41,290 bases of DNA, taken from NCBI RefSeq assembly GCF_030452765.1, contig NZ_JAKDLO010000015.1, forward strand, positions 1-41,290, given 5' to 3'. Position 1 is the stretch's first letter, and every line of letters starts with the position of its first letter. Below the pieces are notes generated by a model. The model was not told where the DNA came from. It saw only the letters and a program-made list of their open reading frames with translations, and made no database searches. Below, piece by piece: positions 16,839 through 23,162 of this stretch. This DNA comes from Intrasporangium sp. GTDB taxonomy: Bacteria > Actinomycetota > Actinomycetes > Actinomycetales > Dermatophilaceae. The translations under genes and the position numbers were made by a program.

Positions 16839-16873
16839 CGTGTTACGCATGCGTGTTACGATAGCGTGTATGG
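16839..16873 (+). promoter_or_regulatory. Three 13-bp-spaced repeats at the antitoxin start
   Basis: CGTGTTACG occurs at 16839 and 16852, with the related CGTGTATGG at 16865, a regular 13-bp spacing. The last unit overlaps the ATG at 16870, and no Shine-Dalgarno sequence is present. Ribbon-helix-helix antitoxins typically bind short tandem repeats of this kind, so this is the likely autoregulatory site. Confidence 0.6.
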
Positions 16874-17112
16874 CTAAGACGTTGAGCATCCGCCTCAATG
16901 CCGAGGACCGGGAGACCCTGGAGGCGGCCGCACGCGGGCAGGGAAAGGGACTCAGCGCGTTCGTTCGGGAGCTGGCCGAGGCCGAGGCGCGGCGAGTGCG
17001 GCGGGAAGCGATACGAGTTGAGGGCGAGCGGGTGGTAGCCCATCTGGCCACCCACCCGGGGGCTCAGGACGAGCTTGACGAGATCGGCACGCCGCTGAGC
17101 GATCTACGGTGA
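16870..17112 (+). CDS. Ribbon-helix-helix type antitoxin
   Basis: This 80-residue protein begins with KTLSIRLNAEDRETLEAAAR, the beta strand and first helix of a CopG/RHH-like DNA-binding antitoxin, followed by GLSAFVRELAEAEARRV and a Glu-rich C-terminal tail that would wrap the toxin. ATG 16870 lies within a set of 13-bp repeats that are probably its operator, with no Shine-Dalgarno sequence. The toxin gene starts with GTG overlapping its TGA (GTGA). The pair is intact, unlike its neighbours. Confidence 0.85.
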   Translation: MAKTLSIRLNAEDRETLEAAARGQGKGLSAFVRELAEAEARRVRREAIRVEGERVVAHLATHPGAQDELDEIGTPLSDLR

Positions 17113-17465
17113 GCCGACATCCGGCTGGCAGCATCGTGGTCGTCGACTGGCGCGGCGACGCGCTGCCGCAAGAGCCAGGTCGACTGCGCCCCGCAGTGGT
17201 CGTCGAGGATCACGAACTGTTCCCGGACGAGTACCCCGACACGCTGGTAGTCCCGTTGACCCGCGACGAGGGCCTTGCCCACCGCTCGTTCGCCGAACGG
17301 ATCGAACCTGGTGCGGACAACGGCGTCACCGCGACCTGCTGGGCCCTGGCCCACCACGTCACGAGCGTGTCGATGCGGCGGGTGCAACCCACCGGATCCC
17401 GGGTGACCACGCAGCATTTGGACACCATCCGCCAGCGCATCGTGACCGCCATAGGACTCACCTGA
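17109..17465 (+). CDS. MazF/PemK-family endoribonuclease toxin
   Basis: This 118-residue protein is the toxin partner of the preceding antitoxin. It has the PemK-like plan: an opening strand GSIVVVDWRGD, a proline-arginine loop GRLRPAVVVEDHELF, strands TLVVPLTRDEGLAH and SFAERIEPG, then GVTATCWALAHHVTSVSM and the C-terminal helix LDTIRQRIVTAIGL. MazF-type toxins cleave mRNA at short motifs. GTG 17109 is coupled to the antitoxin stop by a 4-bp overlap. Length and domain are complete, so the module is probably active. Cleavage specificity cannot be inferred. Confidence 0.85.
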   Translation: MSRHPAGSIVVVDWRGDALPQEPGRLRPAVVVEDHELFPDEYPDTLVVPLTRDEGLAHRSFAERIEPGADNGVTATCWALAHHVTSVSMRRVQPTGSRVTTQHLDTIRQRIVTAIGLT

Positions 17466-17504
17466 CCTGTCGCTGTCCGATCGCGGATCGATAAACGGGC
17501 ACGG

Positions 17505-17651
17505 TCAGGCGATGCCAAGGAAGACGACCAGGGCCCGGGACAGGGCCAGCATGGTGGCATCGAACCGGTCATCTTGGACGACCAGCACGGGACGTGGCTT
17601 GCTCGCGTAGTGCTTGCCCCCGGTCGCGGTCCACAGTTGTCCACGCCTCAC
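17505..17651 (-). pseudogene. MazF-family toxin with internal deletion (48 residues)
   Basis: GTG 17651 overlaps the antitoxin stop as GTGA, and the frame opens with MRRGQLWTATGG, KPRPVLVVQDDRFDAT, the classical N-terminus of a MazF toxin. It then jumps directly to ALSRALVVFLGIA, a typical MazF C-terminal helix, and stops at 17505. Only 48 codons remain against about 110 in the family, so some 55-65 central residues are missing in frame, including the region of the catalytic Thr/Ser and the RNA-binding face. It cannot be an active ribonuclease. It faces the intact MazF gene tail to tail, with 39 bp between the stops. Confidence 0.8.
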
Positions 17652-17884
17652 TCGGTGTCCTCGTCGGGGAACCAAGAGATGGCATCGACGAAGGCCTGGT
17701 CATCTGCTGCGTGCGGGCTTGCGGCGGCCAGTGCGGATTGTCGGTGCGCCTCGGCGGCGAACCCTGGAGCTCGCACGTCGGCGACCCAGATCTGCACCGG
17801 ACGCAGTCCCTGGCGGCGCAGCCGCGCTCGGTGCGCAGCCACCCTCTCGCGGACCGGACGCTTGTTCCGTTCACTTATATCCAC
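17648..17884 (-). CDS. MazE-type antitoxin of the DUF3018 family
   Basis: This 78-residue protein matches the DUF3018/MazE-like antitoxins: RERVAAHRARLRRQGLRPVQ, IWVADVRAPGF, EAHRQSALAAAS and an acidic end with AFVDAISWFPDEDTE. Such proteins bind DNA at the N-terminus and neutralise a MazF toxin with the C-terminus. GTG 17884 lies next to a perfect 14-bp palindrome (17886-17899), the probable operator. Its toxin, translated with a 4-bp overlap, carries a large internal deletion. The antitoxin is thus an intact orphan that might still bind the truncated peptide or other MazF proteins. Confidence 0.85.
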   Translation of the reverse strand: MDISERNKRPVRERVAAHRARLRRQGLRPVQIWVADVRAPGFAAEAHRQSALAAASPHAADDQAFVDAISWFPDEDTE

Positions 17885-17885
17885 A

Positions 17886-17899
17886 CGTTACATGTAACG
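17886..17899. promoter_or_regulatory. Perfect 14-bp palindrome upstream of the DUF3018 antitoxin
   Basis: CGTTACATGTAACG is identical on both strands and lies one base beyond the antitoxin GTG. It is the likely autoregulatory operator. The half-site GTTAC also occurs in the repeats before the neighbouring RHH antitoxin (GTTACG at 16842 and 16855), hinting that the two modules could share regulator recognition. Confidence 0.6.
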
Positions 17900-17941
17900 A
17901 AGACACTTCGCCCATCGAGGGGTTGAGAATCGACAACTGGG

Positions 17942-17971
17942 GATGGTCCAGGCGCGCGCGCCTGGACCATC
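17942..17971. terminator. Perfect 30-bp palindrome, probable terminator of the CHAP gene
   Basis: The 30 bases from GATGGTCCAGG to CCTGGACCATC are fully self-complementary around a central GCGCGCGC. It lies 84 bp after the CHAP gene stop and before the minus-strand antitoxin promoter. It would form a very stable hairpin in either direction, without a U-tract, as is common for actinobacterial terminators. Confidence 0.7.
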
Positions 17972-18054
17972 GCCTCTACACGTGGCCGAGAACGACGTAG
18001 GCCGCCCACCTCGCGGAGGTGAGCGGCATACCGTCGCTCGGGGCTGGCTCAGGC

Positions 18055-18942
18055 TCAGGGAGCGTAGATGTACCGCATCCCGCCGACGTTCGTCAGCGTG
18101 CGGGTGTTGTAGTTGTAGGCGCCCGCGAGGGCGTTCATCTCGACGATCGTGACCCGGTTGCCGTTGACGGCGGTGACCCAGCCGACGTGACCGGCGCTCG
18201 AGGAGCCGTGGACGCCGGGCTGCATGACGACGATCGAGCGGACCCGCGGCACGCTGCTGACGGTGTAGCCCGCGCTCGCGGCGCCGTAGGCCCACCCGGA
18301 GGCGTTGCCGGTCCAGCCGCTGGGGTAGTAGCCCTCGGACTGGTACCACTTGTTGAGTGCCCCCCACGTGCACTGCCCGGGGGTGGCCCAGTTGCGGGAC
18401 GACCGGATGCCGGAGGAGGCGGCGGGAGCGTTGTTCGAGCCAGCCTTGGCGGAGTAGGTCGACCCGGACCGGTTCGACCGCGTCGTGGACCTGGAGGCCC
18501 GCTCCGCCTGGGCGGCACGGGCAGCCCGTGCCTGGGCTGCGGCCTTCGCCTCGGCAGCGGCCTTCGCCTTGGCGGCCTTGGCGCGCCGGTCCTTGACGAC
18601 GAGGTCCTCGATGACGATCGGCTTCGTCGTGGGCTTCTTCGCCTTGGGGGCGGCGTAGCCGATGGCGGCCAGCGCGTTCGCCGACTCGGTCACGCCCGAG
18701 TCCGGGCCGACGGCGCTCGGGGCAACGCTGACGGCCTGCGCAACCGTGCCGCTGGTTGCGGAGCTCACGGTTTCGGCAGCCGCTGGGCCGGCGACTGCGG
18801 CGATGAGGCCACCGGCTGCCGCAAGGGTGGCCGCGCTCTTCATCACTGGTTGGGCAGACTCCCTGGCGATGAGCCGGAGCTCGGTCAGGGGGCTGGGGCG
18901 TCCGGGGGCGCGGTGGCGTCCGGTTGGGCGTCGAGTTGTCAC
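18055..18942 (-). CDS. Secreted CHAP-domain peptidoglycan hydrolase
   Basis: This 295-residue protein has a long signal region: an Arg-rich start, then MKSAATLAAAGGLIAAVAGP with an Ala-rich cleavage region near residue 55. A linker rich in Ala and Lys (about 95-140) leads to a C-terminal CHAP domain (about 180-295). The catalytic pair is visible as Cys in TPGQCTWGALNKW and His in SSAGHVGWVTAV, followed by VTIVEMNA. CHAP enzymes cut amide or peptide bonds in peptidoglycan. The GTG start at 18942 follows GAGGT and is immediately preceded by a c-di-AMP riboswitch, which fits control of a cell-wall hydrolase by c-di-AMP, as known for resuscitation-promoting and NlpC/P60 genes in actinobacteria. 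Confidence 0.9.
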   Translation of the reverse strand: MTTRRPTGRHRAPGRPSPLTELRLIARESAQPVMKSAATLAAAGGLIAAVAGPAAAETVSSATSGTVAQAVSVAPSAVGPDSGVTESANALAAIGYAAPKAKKPTTKPIVIEDLVVKDRRAKAAKAKAAAEAKAAAQARAARAAQAERASRSTTRSNRSGSTYSAKAGSNNAPAASSGIRSSRNWATPGQCTWGALNKWYQSEGYYPSGWTGNASGWAYGAASAGYTVSSVPRVRSIVVMQPGVHGSSSAGHVGWVTAVNGNRVTIVEMNALAGAYNYNTRTLTNVGGMRYIYAP

Positions 18943-18954
18943 TTGTACCTCATG

Positions 18955-19137
18955 ACCGCCTGCGAGGTTAGCTGTCGGGTTCGGGCGGAGGTCCTGCCCG
19001 GCCCACGGAGGGCTCGCGTTGAGCCCACGCTGAGGGCTTCACCCCGAGGGCGCGACGCCCGGGAGTTGGGTCCCCCACTCCTGCCAGATGGGATGTCATG
19101 GGGCCTCGGGCGATAGGCAGGACTCGGCGGGCCGCCC
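18955..19137 (-). ncRNA. ydaO/yuaA-type c-di-AMP riboswitch
   Basis: On the minus strand the leader of the CHAP gene contains the hallmark 3' block CCGAACCCGACAGCTAACCT, followed by CGCAGGCGG, conserved in ydaO riboswitches. Further 5' are GACCCAACTCC, GGGGTGAAGCCC and the first strand GCCGAGTCCTGCC, which can pair with the 3' GCAGGCGG to close the structure. The element ends about 12 bases before the GTG start. In actinobacteria c-di-AMP binding generally turns off the downstream wall-hydrolase gene. Exact ends are estimated. Confidence 0.85.
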
Positions 19138-19170
19138 TCGGCACCGGCTCGATCCGAACCGGCGGGCTTC

Positions 19171-19200
19171 ACACTAGTGGAGCCCGCCCCCGAATGTCAC
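19171..19200 (-). promoter_or_regulatory. Probable promoter of the riboswitch-CHAP transcript
   Basis: On the minus strand GTGACA (19200-19195) and TAGTGT (19176-19171) form -35 and -10 boxes separated by 18 bp. They lie about 35 bp before the riboswitch. The spacing fits an initiation site just ahead of the aptamer. The assignment is by consensus only. Confidence 0.45.
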
Positions 19201-19302
19201 ATTTGGATAACGGGTGGAGGGTGTCGTGATTCTCACAGTCGTTGGGTCGGGGGCTTTGGTGCCCGTTTGAGGGGGACTTGGTGTCCGCCCGACGGGTTGG
19301 GG

Positions 19303-20382
19303 CTACTGCCCGCCTGACTCCAGCCGGGCCAGCCGGGCCTGCAGCGACGGCACCCGGTGCGCGTTGCCCGGCAGGTGCAGGTAGTCCGCGCCATACACCG
19401 CCAGGAGTGCGTCATCGAGCCGCCGCACGGCCCCGGGCGGGTACTTGTACTCCATCCGGTCGCTGAGCCGAGCCTCGTCGACCCCCGCCAGTACCTGGCC
19501 GAGCTGCTCGACCCTGCCGATGCCGAGGTCGGCGAGCAGTCCCGAGATCCAGTCGTAGTGGTCGCTGCGGGACCAGCCGGCATCCGTGTACGTCGCCGCG
19601 AGGAACTTCGCGAGGTCCTGGGCGCCGATCCGCGGGGTGGGCGGCTCGTGTCCCTCCTGCGCGTCGGCCGCGTCCACGGCCTCCTCGTCCTCGTCCTCGG
19701 CAGGCTGTTCGGGCAGGGCCACCTGCAGTCGGTGTCGGATGGCCGCGAACTCCCGGTCCGCGAGGTCGAGCAGACCGGCGGCGAGGGTGAACCGCCGGTC
19801 GAGGTCGGAGGCGTACTCCTCCGGTACCGTCCCCTTGTACCGGATGTCGTGCTCGAACTCGGCCCACGCGTGCTGCAGCACGGTTCGCACCTGCACCGAC
19901 GCCGCGAGACGCCGCAGCGGCTCGTACTCTGCGGGGAGGCTCCGGCTGGCGTCCACGGCGACGAGCAGGTGCCGGCTCGAGTAGCCGAACCGCCCGGCCC
20001 GCGCCGTCTCGACCCCGAGGTCGCGATCGTCGAGGACCGCTAGCTCCTGGGCCAGCAGCTCAGCGACCGCGTCGACGTCGTCGAGGACGTACGTCACGAC
20101 GCGCACCCCGATCGCATCGGTGATCTCCTCGCGGATCAGCGCGTCGAGGTCGTCCGGCCGTGCCAGTGCCCGGACGATCCGCTCGGCCTTGCCGGCATAC
20201 GACTCGACCGTCTTGGTCCGTCCCGTGACCGTCAGATAGTTGATGCCCGCGTCGTCGAGCAGGTCTGTGACCATGTCGACGAAGTGGCGGGTCGCCACCT
20301 GCAGCTGTGGTCGCCGTTCGGCGTAGGCGGTCGCGGCACGATGCACCGCGGCCCGACGCTCTCGGGAGCCGGCACGTGTCAT
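19303..20382 (-). CDS. RelA/SpoT-domain protein (putative (p)ppGpp synthetase)
   Basis: The 359-residue protein has a RelA/SpoT nucleotidyltransferase domain. Visible are the ATP-binding GRTKTVESYAGKAERI (R-x-K-x-x-x-S), ITDAIGVRVVTYVLDDV with the Asp-x-x-Gly-x-Arg motif, GYSSRHLLV (GTP stacking), and LQHAWAEFEHDIRYK with the catalytic Glu and the HD-x-x-YK end. There is no hydrolase domain, TGS or ACT domain, so it is a small alarmone synthetase-like protein with an acidic linker (about 235-250) and a C-terminal extension. ATG 20382 overlaps the stop of the broken sigma gene (ATGA); an in-frame ATG nine bases upstream is the alternative. Alarmone synthesis is likely but untested for this branch. 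Confidence 0.85.
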   Translation of the reverse strand: MTRAGSRERRAAVHRAATAYAERRPQLQVATRHFVDMVTDLLDDAGINYLTVTGRTKTVESYAGKAERIVRALARPDDLDALIREEITDAIGVRVVTYVLDDVDAVAELLAQELAVLDDRDLGVETARAGRFGYSSRHLLVAVDASRSLPAEYEPLRRLAASVQVRTVLQHAWAEFEHDIRYKGTVPEEYASDLDRRFTLAAGLLDLADREFAAIRHRLQVALPEQPAEDEDEEAVDAADAQEGHEPPTPRIGAQDLAKFLAATYTDAGWSRSDHYDWISGLLADLGIGRVEQLGQVLAGVDEARLSDRMEYKYPPGAVRRLDDALLAVYGADYLHLPGNAHRVPSLQARLARLESGGQ

Positions 20383-21016
20383 GGGCCCCATCCTGCCGGG
20401 TCGCCGGCTCGTCTCAGACAGAACCTCCGCAGCGGCGTCACGGTCAGCTCGTCCGCGAGCGCGCGGTACCGCTCGGTGGCCTGCTCCTGCCGTCCCCTGC
20501 GCCAGGCGAGGTCGGCCAGGGCCGGCCGCGCGTCACGGCGTGCGTATGCCGCTGTGCTCGCCTCGATCTCGAGCAGCGCGTCCTCGACGCGTGGGTGGTG
20601 ATCTCCGGGATCGTCAGGCCGCAGACGATCCGTCGGGCGAGCACGAGCTGGCTCGTCTCGCTCAGCTGCTCGTCGCAGGCGACATACAGCAGCGCGACCC
20701 GGTCGTCGAGGTCGGTGCTCGCGGCGAGCGGGTCATCGGGGTCGTGCGTCATGGCGGTCTCGTCCACGATGGGCGGCGTCAGCTGCGGGGACAGTCGAGC
20801 GAGTACCGAGCGGCGTCGTCGGTCGTCGAGCCAAGCCCGTTTGCCGACGGTGATGCACCAGGCGGCGAGCGAGTCGATCCGACCGTGGTGGGCGGCGGCG
20901 CGGGCGAGGGACTCAGCGGCATACTCCTCCGCGTCGTCGAGGCTGCCCGTCGCGGCGGCGAGGCCACGCACGATCCGTGGCCACGCGTCCGAGAGCTCCT
21001 CCGGGGTCGGCCGCAT
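20379..21016 (-). pseudogene. ECF-type sigma factor (YCII-associated, DUF6596 class), internally deleted
   Basis: ATG 21016 opens the N-terminal half of a YCII-linked sigma factor: region 2 (DDAEEYAAESLARAAAHHGR, LAAWCITVGKRAWLDDRRRR) and the start of region 4 (LSETSQLVLARRIVCGLTIP). At about 20606 homology breaks. The typical C-terminal segment of the same family then appears in another frame (RPALADLAWRRGRQEQATER, then RALADELTVTPLRRFCLRRA), ending at TGA 20379. About 190 residues of middle and the DNA-binding helix are missing. The original frame runs on to 20444 as unrelated Arg/Ser-rich text. The gene lies between its usual partner YCII and the alarmone synthetase gene. It is almost certainly inactive. 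Confidence 0.75.
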
Positions 21017-21078
21017 GCAGTCATTGTCGCCGCGGCCATTGTCGCCGTGGCCGACCCCGTCAGGCAGAGCGGCGGAGG

Positions 21079-21480
21079 TCACATGCCAGGCGGGAAGACC
21101 TTGCGCCACTCGATCGAGCCCCCGGTGGGGACGAGGGCGGCGATCCGCCTCGCGAGGTCGGGGTCGTCGGTCTCGACCAGGTAGAAGCCGGTGATGACCT
21201 CGGAGGTCTCCGTGAACGGTCCGTCCGTCCAGGCGGCGTCCTCGACCCGGCGCTCGCCTGCTCCGGGCCGGACCGTGCCGCCGAACTTCGAGTTCTGCAG
21301 GGCGGCCCCACCGACGACCCGGGCGCCCAGCTCGGCCACTGCCGCCTGAAACGCCTTGTGCTGCGGGAAGGAGCTCTCCGCGTGTGCTCGCGGGTCCTTG
21401 CCGGCCGGACCGTTCCCGGGCAGGAACGTGTCCGAGTCCCAGTCGGGCTCGTGGATGAGGTAGACGTACGTGTCGGCCAT
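21079..21480 (-). CDS. YCII-family (DGPF domain) protein
   Basis: This 133-residue protein carries the DGPF signature WTDGPFTETSEVITGFYLVE and the opening TYVYLIHEPDWDSD of YCII-like proteins. The family is a small alpha/beta barrel fold, commonly encoded next to ECF sigma factors of the DUF6596 class and thought to help sense or regulate. Here the sigma gene follows 62 bp later but is broken, so this protein may have lost its partner. ATG 21480 follows AAGGAG; the in-frame GTG at 21495 is less likely. Confidence 0.85.
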   Translation of the reverse strand: MADTYVYLIHEPDWDSDTFLPGNGPAGKDPRAHAESSFPQHKAFQAAVAELGARVVGGAALQNSKFGGTVRPGAGERRVEDAAWTDGPFTETSEVITGFYLVETDDPDLARRIAALVPTGGSIEWRKVFPPGM

Positions 21481-21511
21481 GATCGGCTCCTTCACTCTTC
21501 ACTCGGTGCTC

Positions 21512-21528
21512 GTGACGGCTCTCGTCAC
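21512..21528. promoter_or_regulatory. Inverted repeat upstream of the YCII gene
   Basis: GTGACG (21512-21517) and CGTCAC (21523-21528) form a perfect 6-bp inverted repeat with a 5-bp spacer, 32 bp before the YCII start. It could be an operator or part of the promoter. The remaining bases to the AbiEii gene end at 21733 show nothing I recognise. Confidence 0.3.
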
Positions 21529-21732
21529 ATTGTGCTGACGAACGAGCGCCACCGGAATCGACATGAGTATCGACGTCGTTCGCAACTCTGGCCCGCCAAG
21601 AATCAATGCCGGTGATGCCTACCGCGTGTCGTGGCTGGGGCTGATCGCTTGGGGCCTTGAACGCGCGTCGGCGACTGTTGGCTGCCGCCGACCGCGGCTG
21701 GTCGTCCCGCCACATTCTTGCCACAGGTGAAG

Positions 21733-22563
21733 TCAGGCTGTTCCCGCCTCGATGCGGGCGACGAGTGCGTTGACCCAGGCGACGGCGGATCCGACGTCAG
21801 GCACAGCGTTCACGTCTTGGGCGGCTGTCTCGTAGAGCGTGTCCCATCCGACACCGGCCACGACGGTCGGCGGCCACGACTGCTGGCGGCGGTAGTCGAA
21901 GAGCCGAATGCAGGTCGCCCGGACTCGGGCGAGGTCGAGGTCCTCGCCCTTGTCGAGGAGTTGGAGGTCGACGAGGTCGCGGGCTCGCTCGTTGTCCTCG
22001 CTCGTGACGGCGTGGAGCTTCTGCGCGACTTGGTGATCGACGCGCATAACCGGCACGGGCATGGGCACTTCGAGTCCAACCGCGGTGAAGAGCTCTGCGA
22101 GATCCGCGGCGAGGTGGTATTCGGGCTCGTCGGCGTCACCGATCTCGTTGTGGCCCAGCTCGAGGTGCACTGTGCACCATGACCGGCCCCGGTAGTCGAG
22201 CTTTACCTCGAACGGTTTCATGACGTACGCCATGGGCACAGCTGATGGGCGAGGTGCGGTCTTCGCGACCAGCCTCCCGGTGAAGCCTGCCCATCCCGTC
22301 GACAGCGACTCCTCGAAGTCGCTGCGGAACCGGGCGAGCGGCTGGACCCGCGCTGCGTCGAGGTCTTGGGTGAAGCGTGTGCCACGTCCGAAGCGCAGGG
22401 CCATCGCGCTACCACCCTTGATCGCACCCTCCGGCAGTATCTGGCCGACCACGACCAGCGCCATCCCGACTCGACGGCGGAGGGACAGGCCGTCGTTGCC
22501 TTCGAGGTTGCGGATGCGCTGCGCCAGGGAACGCACGCTCGTGGGGGCGCCGGAGTAGCTCAC
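21733..22563 (-). CDS. abiEii: AbiEii-family nucleotidyltransferase toxin (intact)
   Basis: The 276-residue protein has the complete AbiEii plan. LPEGAIKGGSAMALRFG carries the GG(S) motif, TQDLDAARV the paired acids, and VKLDYRG the third acid, while the C-terminal helices contain VDHQVAQKLHAVTSEDNERA and RDLVDLQLL, with the Lys and Arg-Asp positions that are absent from the truncated copy at 14.3 kb. Such toxins transfer nucleotides to RNA or other targets and cause growth arrest or abortive infection. GTG 22563 overlaps the antitoxin stop (GTGA). Together with the antitoxin it forms a complete type IV module. Confidence 0.85.
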   Translation of the reverse strand: MSYSGAPTSVRSLAQRIRNLEGNDGLSLRRRVGMALVVVGQILPEGAIKGGSAMALRFGRGTRFTQDLDAARVQPLARFRSDFEESLSTGWAGFTGRLVAKTAPRPSAVPMAYVMKPFEVKLDYRGRSWCTVHLELGHNEIGDADEPEYHLAADLAELFTAVGLEVPMPVPVMRVDHQVAQKLHAVTSEDNERARDLVDLQLLDKGEDLDLARVRATCIRLFDYRRQQSWPPTVVAGVGWDTLYETAAQDVNAVPDVGSAVAWVNALVARIEAGTA

Positions 22564-23102
22564 GACCGCAGCGCCTTCCGGACACGCTGCCACTCTGCCG
22601 TGGTGAGCAAGCCTTCCTTGCGTGCCTGCCTGGCGGCATCCAGCAGACGCTCGGTCTCGATCCGCCCCCGACACTCGAGAATGGCATCGGCTACGCGTTG
22701 AGCCTTCAGGCCCTCGTAGAGGGTCGTCCGCACAGCGTCTCTCGCCTGAGTCAACTCCACGAACGCCGGGAGCTTGGGGCGCGCCCGCCTGGGAACCGCC
22801 ACCTTGATTTGTTTGGGGTTGACCTCGGCCAGCCCGAACAAGGCGAGCACCGACTCGCCGTGGAGGTACGCTCCCTCGCCTGCCCGGAGCAAAGCCTCGG
22901 CGAACTGGTCGTAGTCCGTCGGCGGAATGTCCGGCACTCGGTACAGCCCGTAGGAGACGTTCTCCAAACCGCCTCGTGCGGCGAGCTTGGGCAGCTCAAC
23001 GGCCGGCACCCCCGCCTCGGTCGCCTCCTTCGTCGTGACGTACCCGTAGTGGTCGAGCGCGATCTCGCGCACGACGTCCCGATACCTCACCTTGACAGCC
23101 AT
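22560..23102 (-). CDS. abiEi: AbiEi-family antitoxin
   Basis: The 180-residue protein has the AbiEi N-terminal winged helix (YGYVTTKEATEAGVPAVELP, GGLENVSYGLYRVPDIPPTD) and core (AYLHGESVLALFGLAEVNP, KIKVAVPRR-like VPRRARPKLP). This is the usual size, unlike the 351-residue relative at 15-16 kb. Unlike true Abi-linked long forms it ends soon after LLTTAEWQRVRKAL. ATG 23102 lies next to a short CACAAC/GTTGTG inverted repeat (23105-23110 and 23129-23134) that may be its operator. The toxin is coupled by a 4-bp overlap. The module sits between the sigma/RelA operon and the DNA ligase gene. Confidence 0.85.
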   Translation of the reverse strand: MAVKVRYRDVVREIALDHYGYVTTKEATEAGVPAVELPKLAARGGLENVSYGLYRVPDIPPTDYDQFAEALLRAGEGAYLHGESVLALFGLAEVNPKQIKVAVPRRARPKLPAFVELTQARDAVRTTLYEGLKAQRVADAILECRGRIETERLLDAARQARKEGLLTTAEWQRVRKALRS

Positions 23103-23104
23103 GG

Positions 23105-23134
23105 CACAACCATACCGGGAACAGTAGTGTTGTG
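23105..23134. promoter_or_regulatory. Inverted repeat at the second abiE promoter
   Basis: CACAAC (23105-23110) and GTTGTG (23129-23134) are perfect 6-bp inverted half-sites with an 18-bp spacer, starting two bases upstream of the AbiEi start codon. Their position suggests autoregulation by AbiEi. The arms are short, so the call is weak. Confidence 0.35.
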
Positions 23135-23162
23135 ACCACGGCCATGAACCCCTCGTTGATGC

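Noticed and set aside
21733-23102. Phage abortive-infection island larger than the AbiE pair
   Set aside because: Neighbours on both sides are housekeeping-type genes (alarmone synthetase operon, DNA ligase); no phage or integrase gene is visible.
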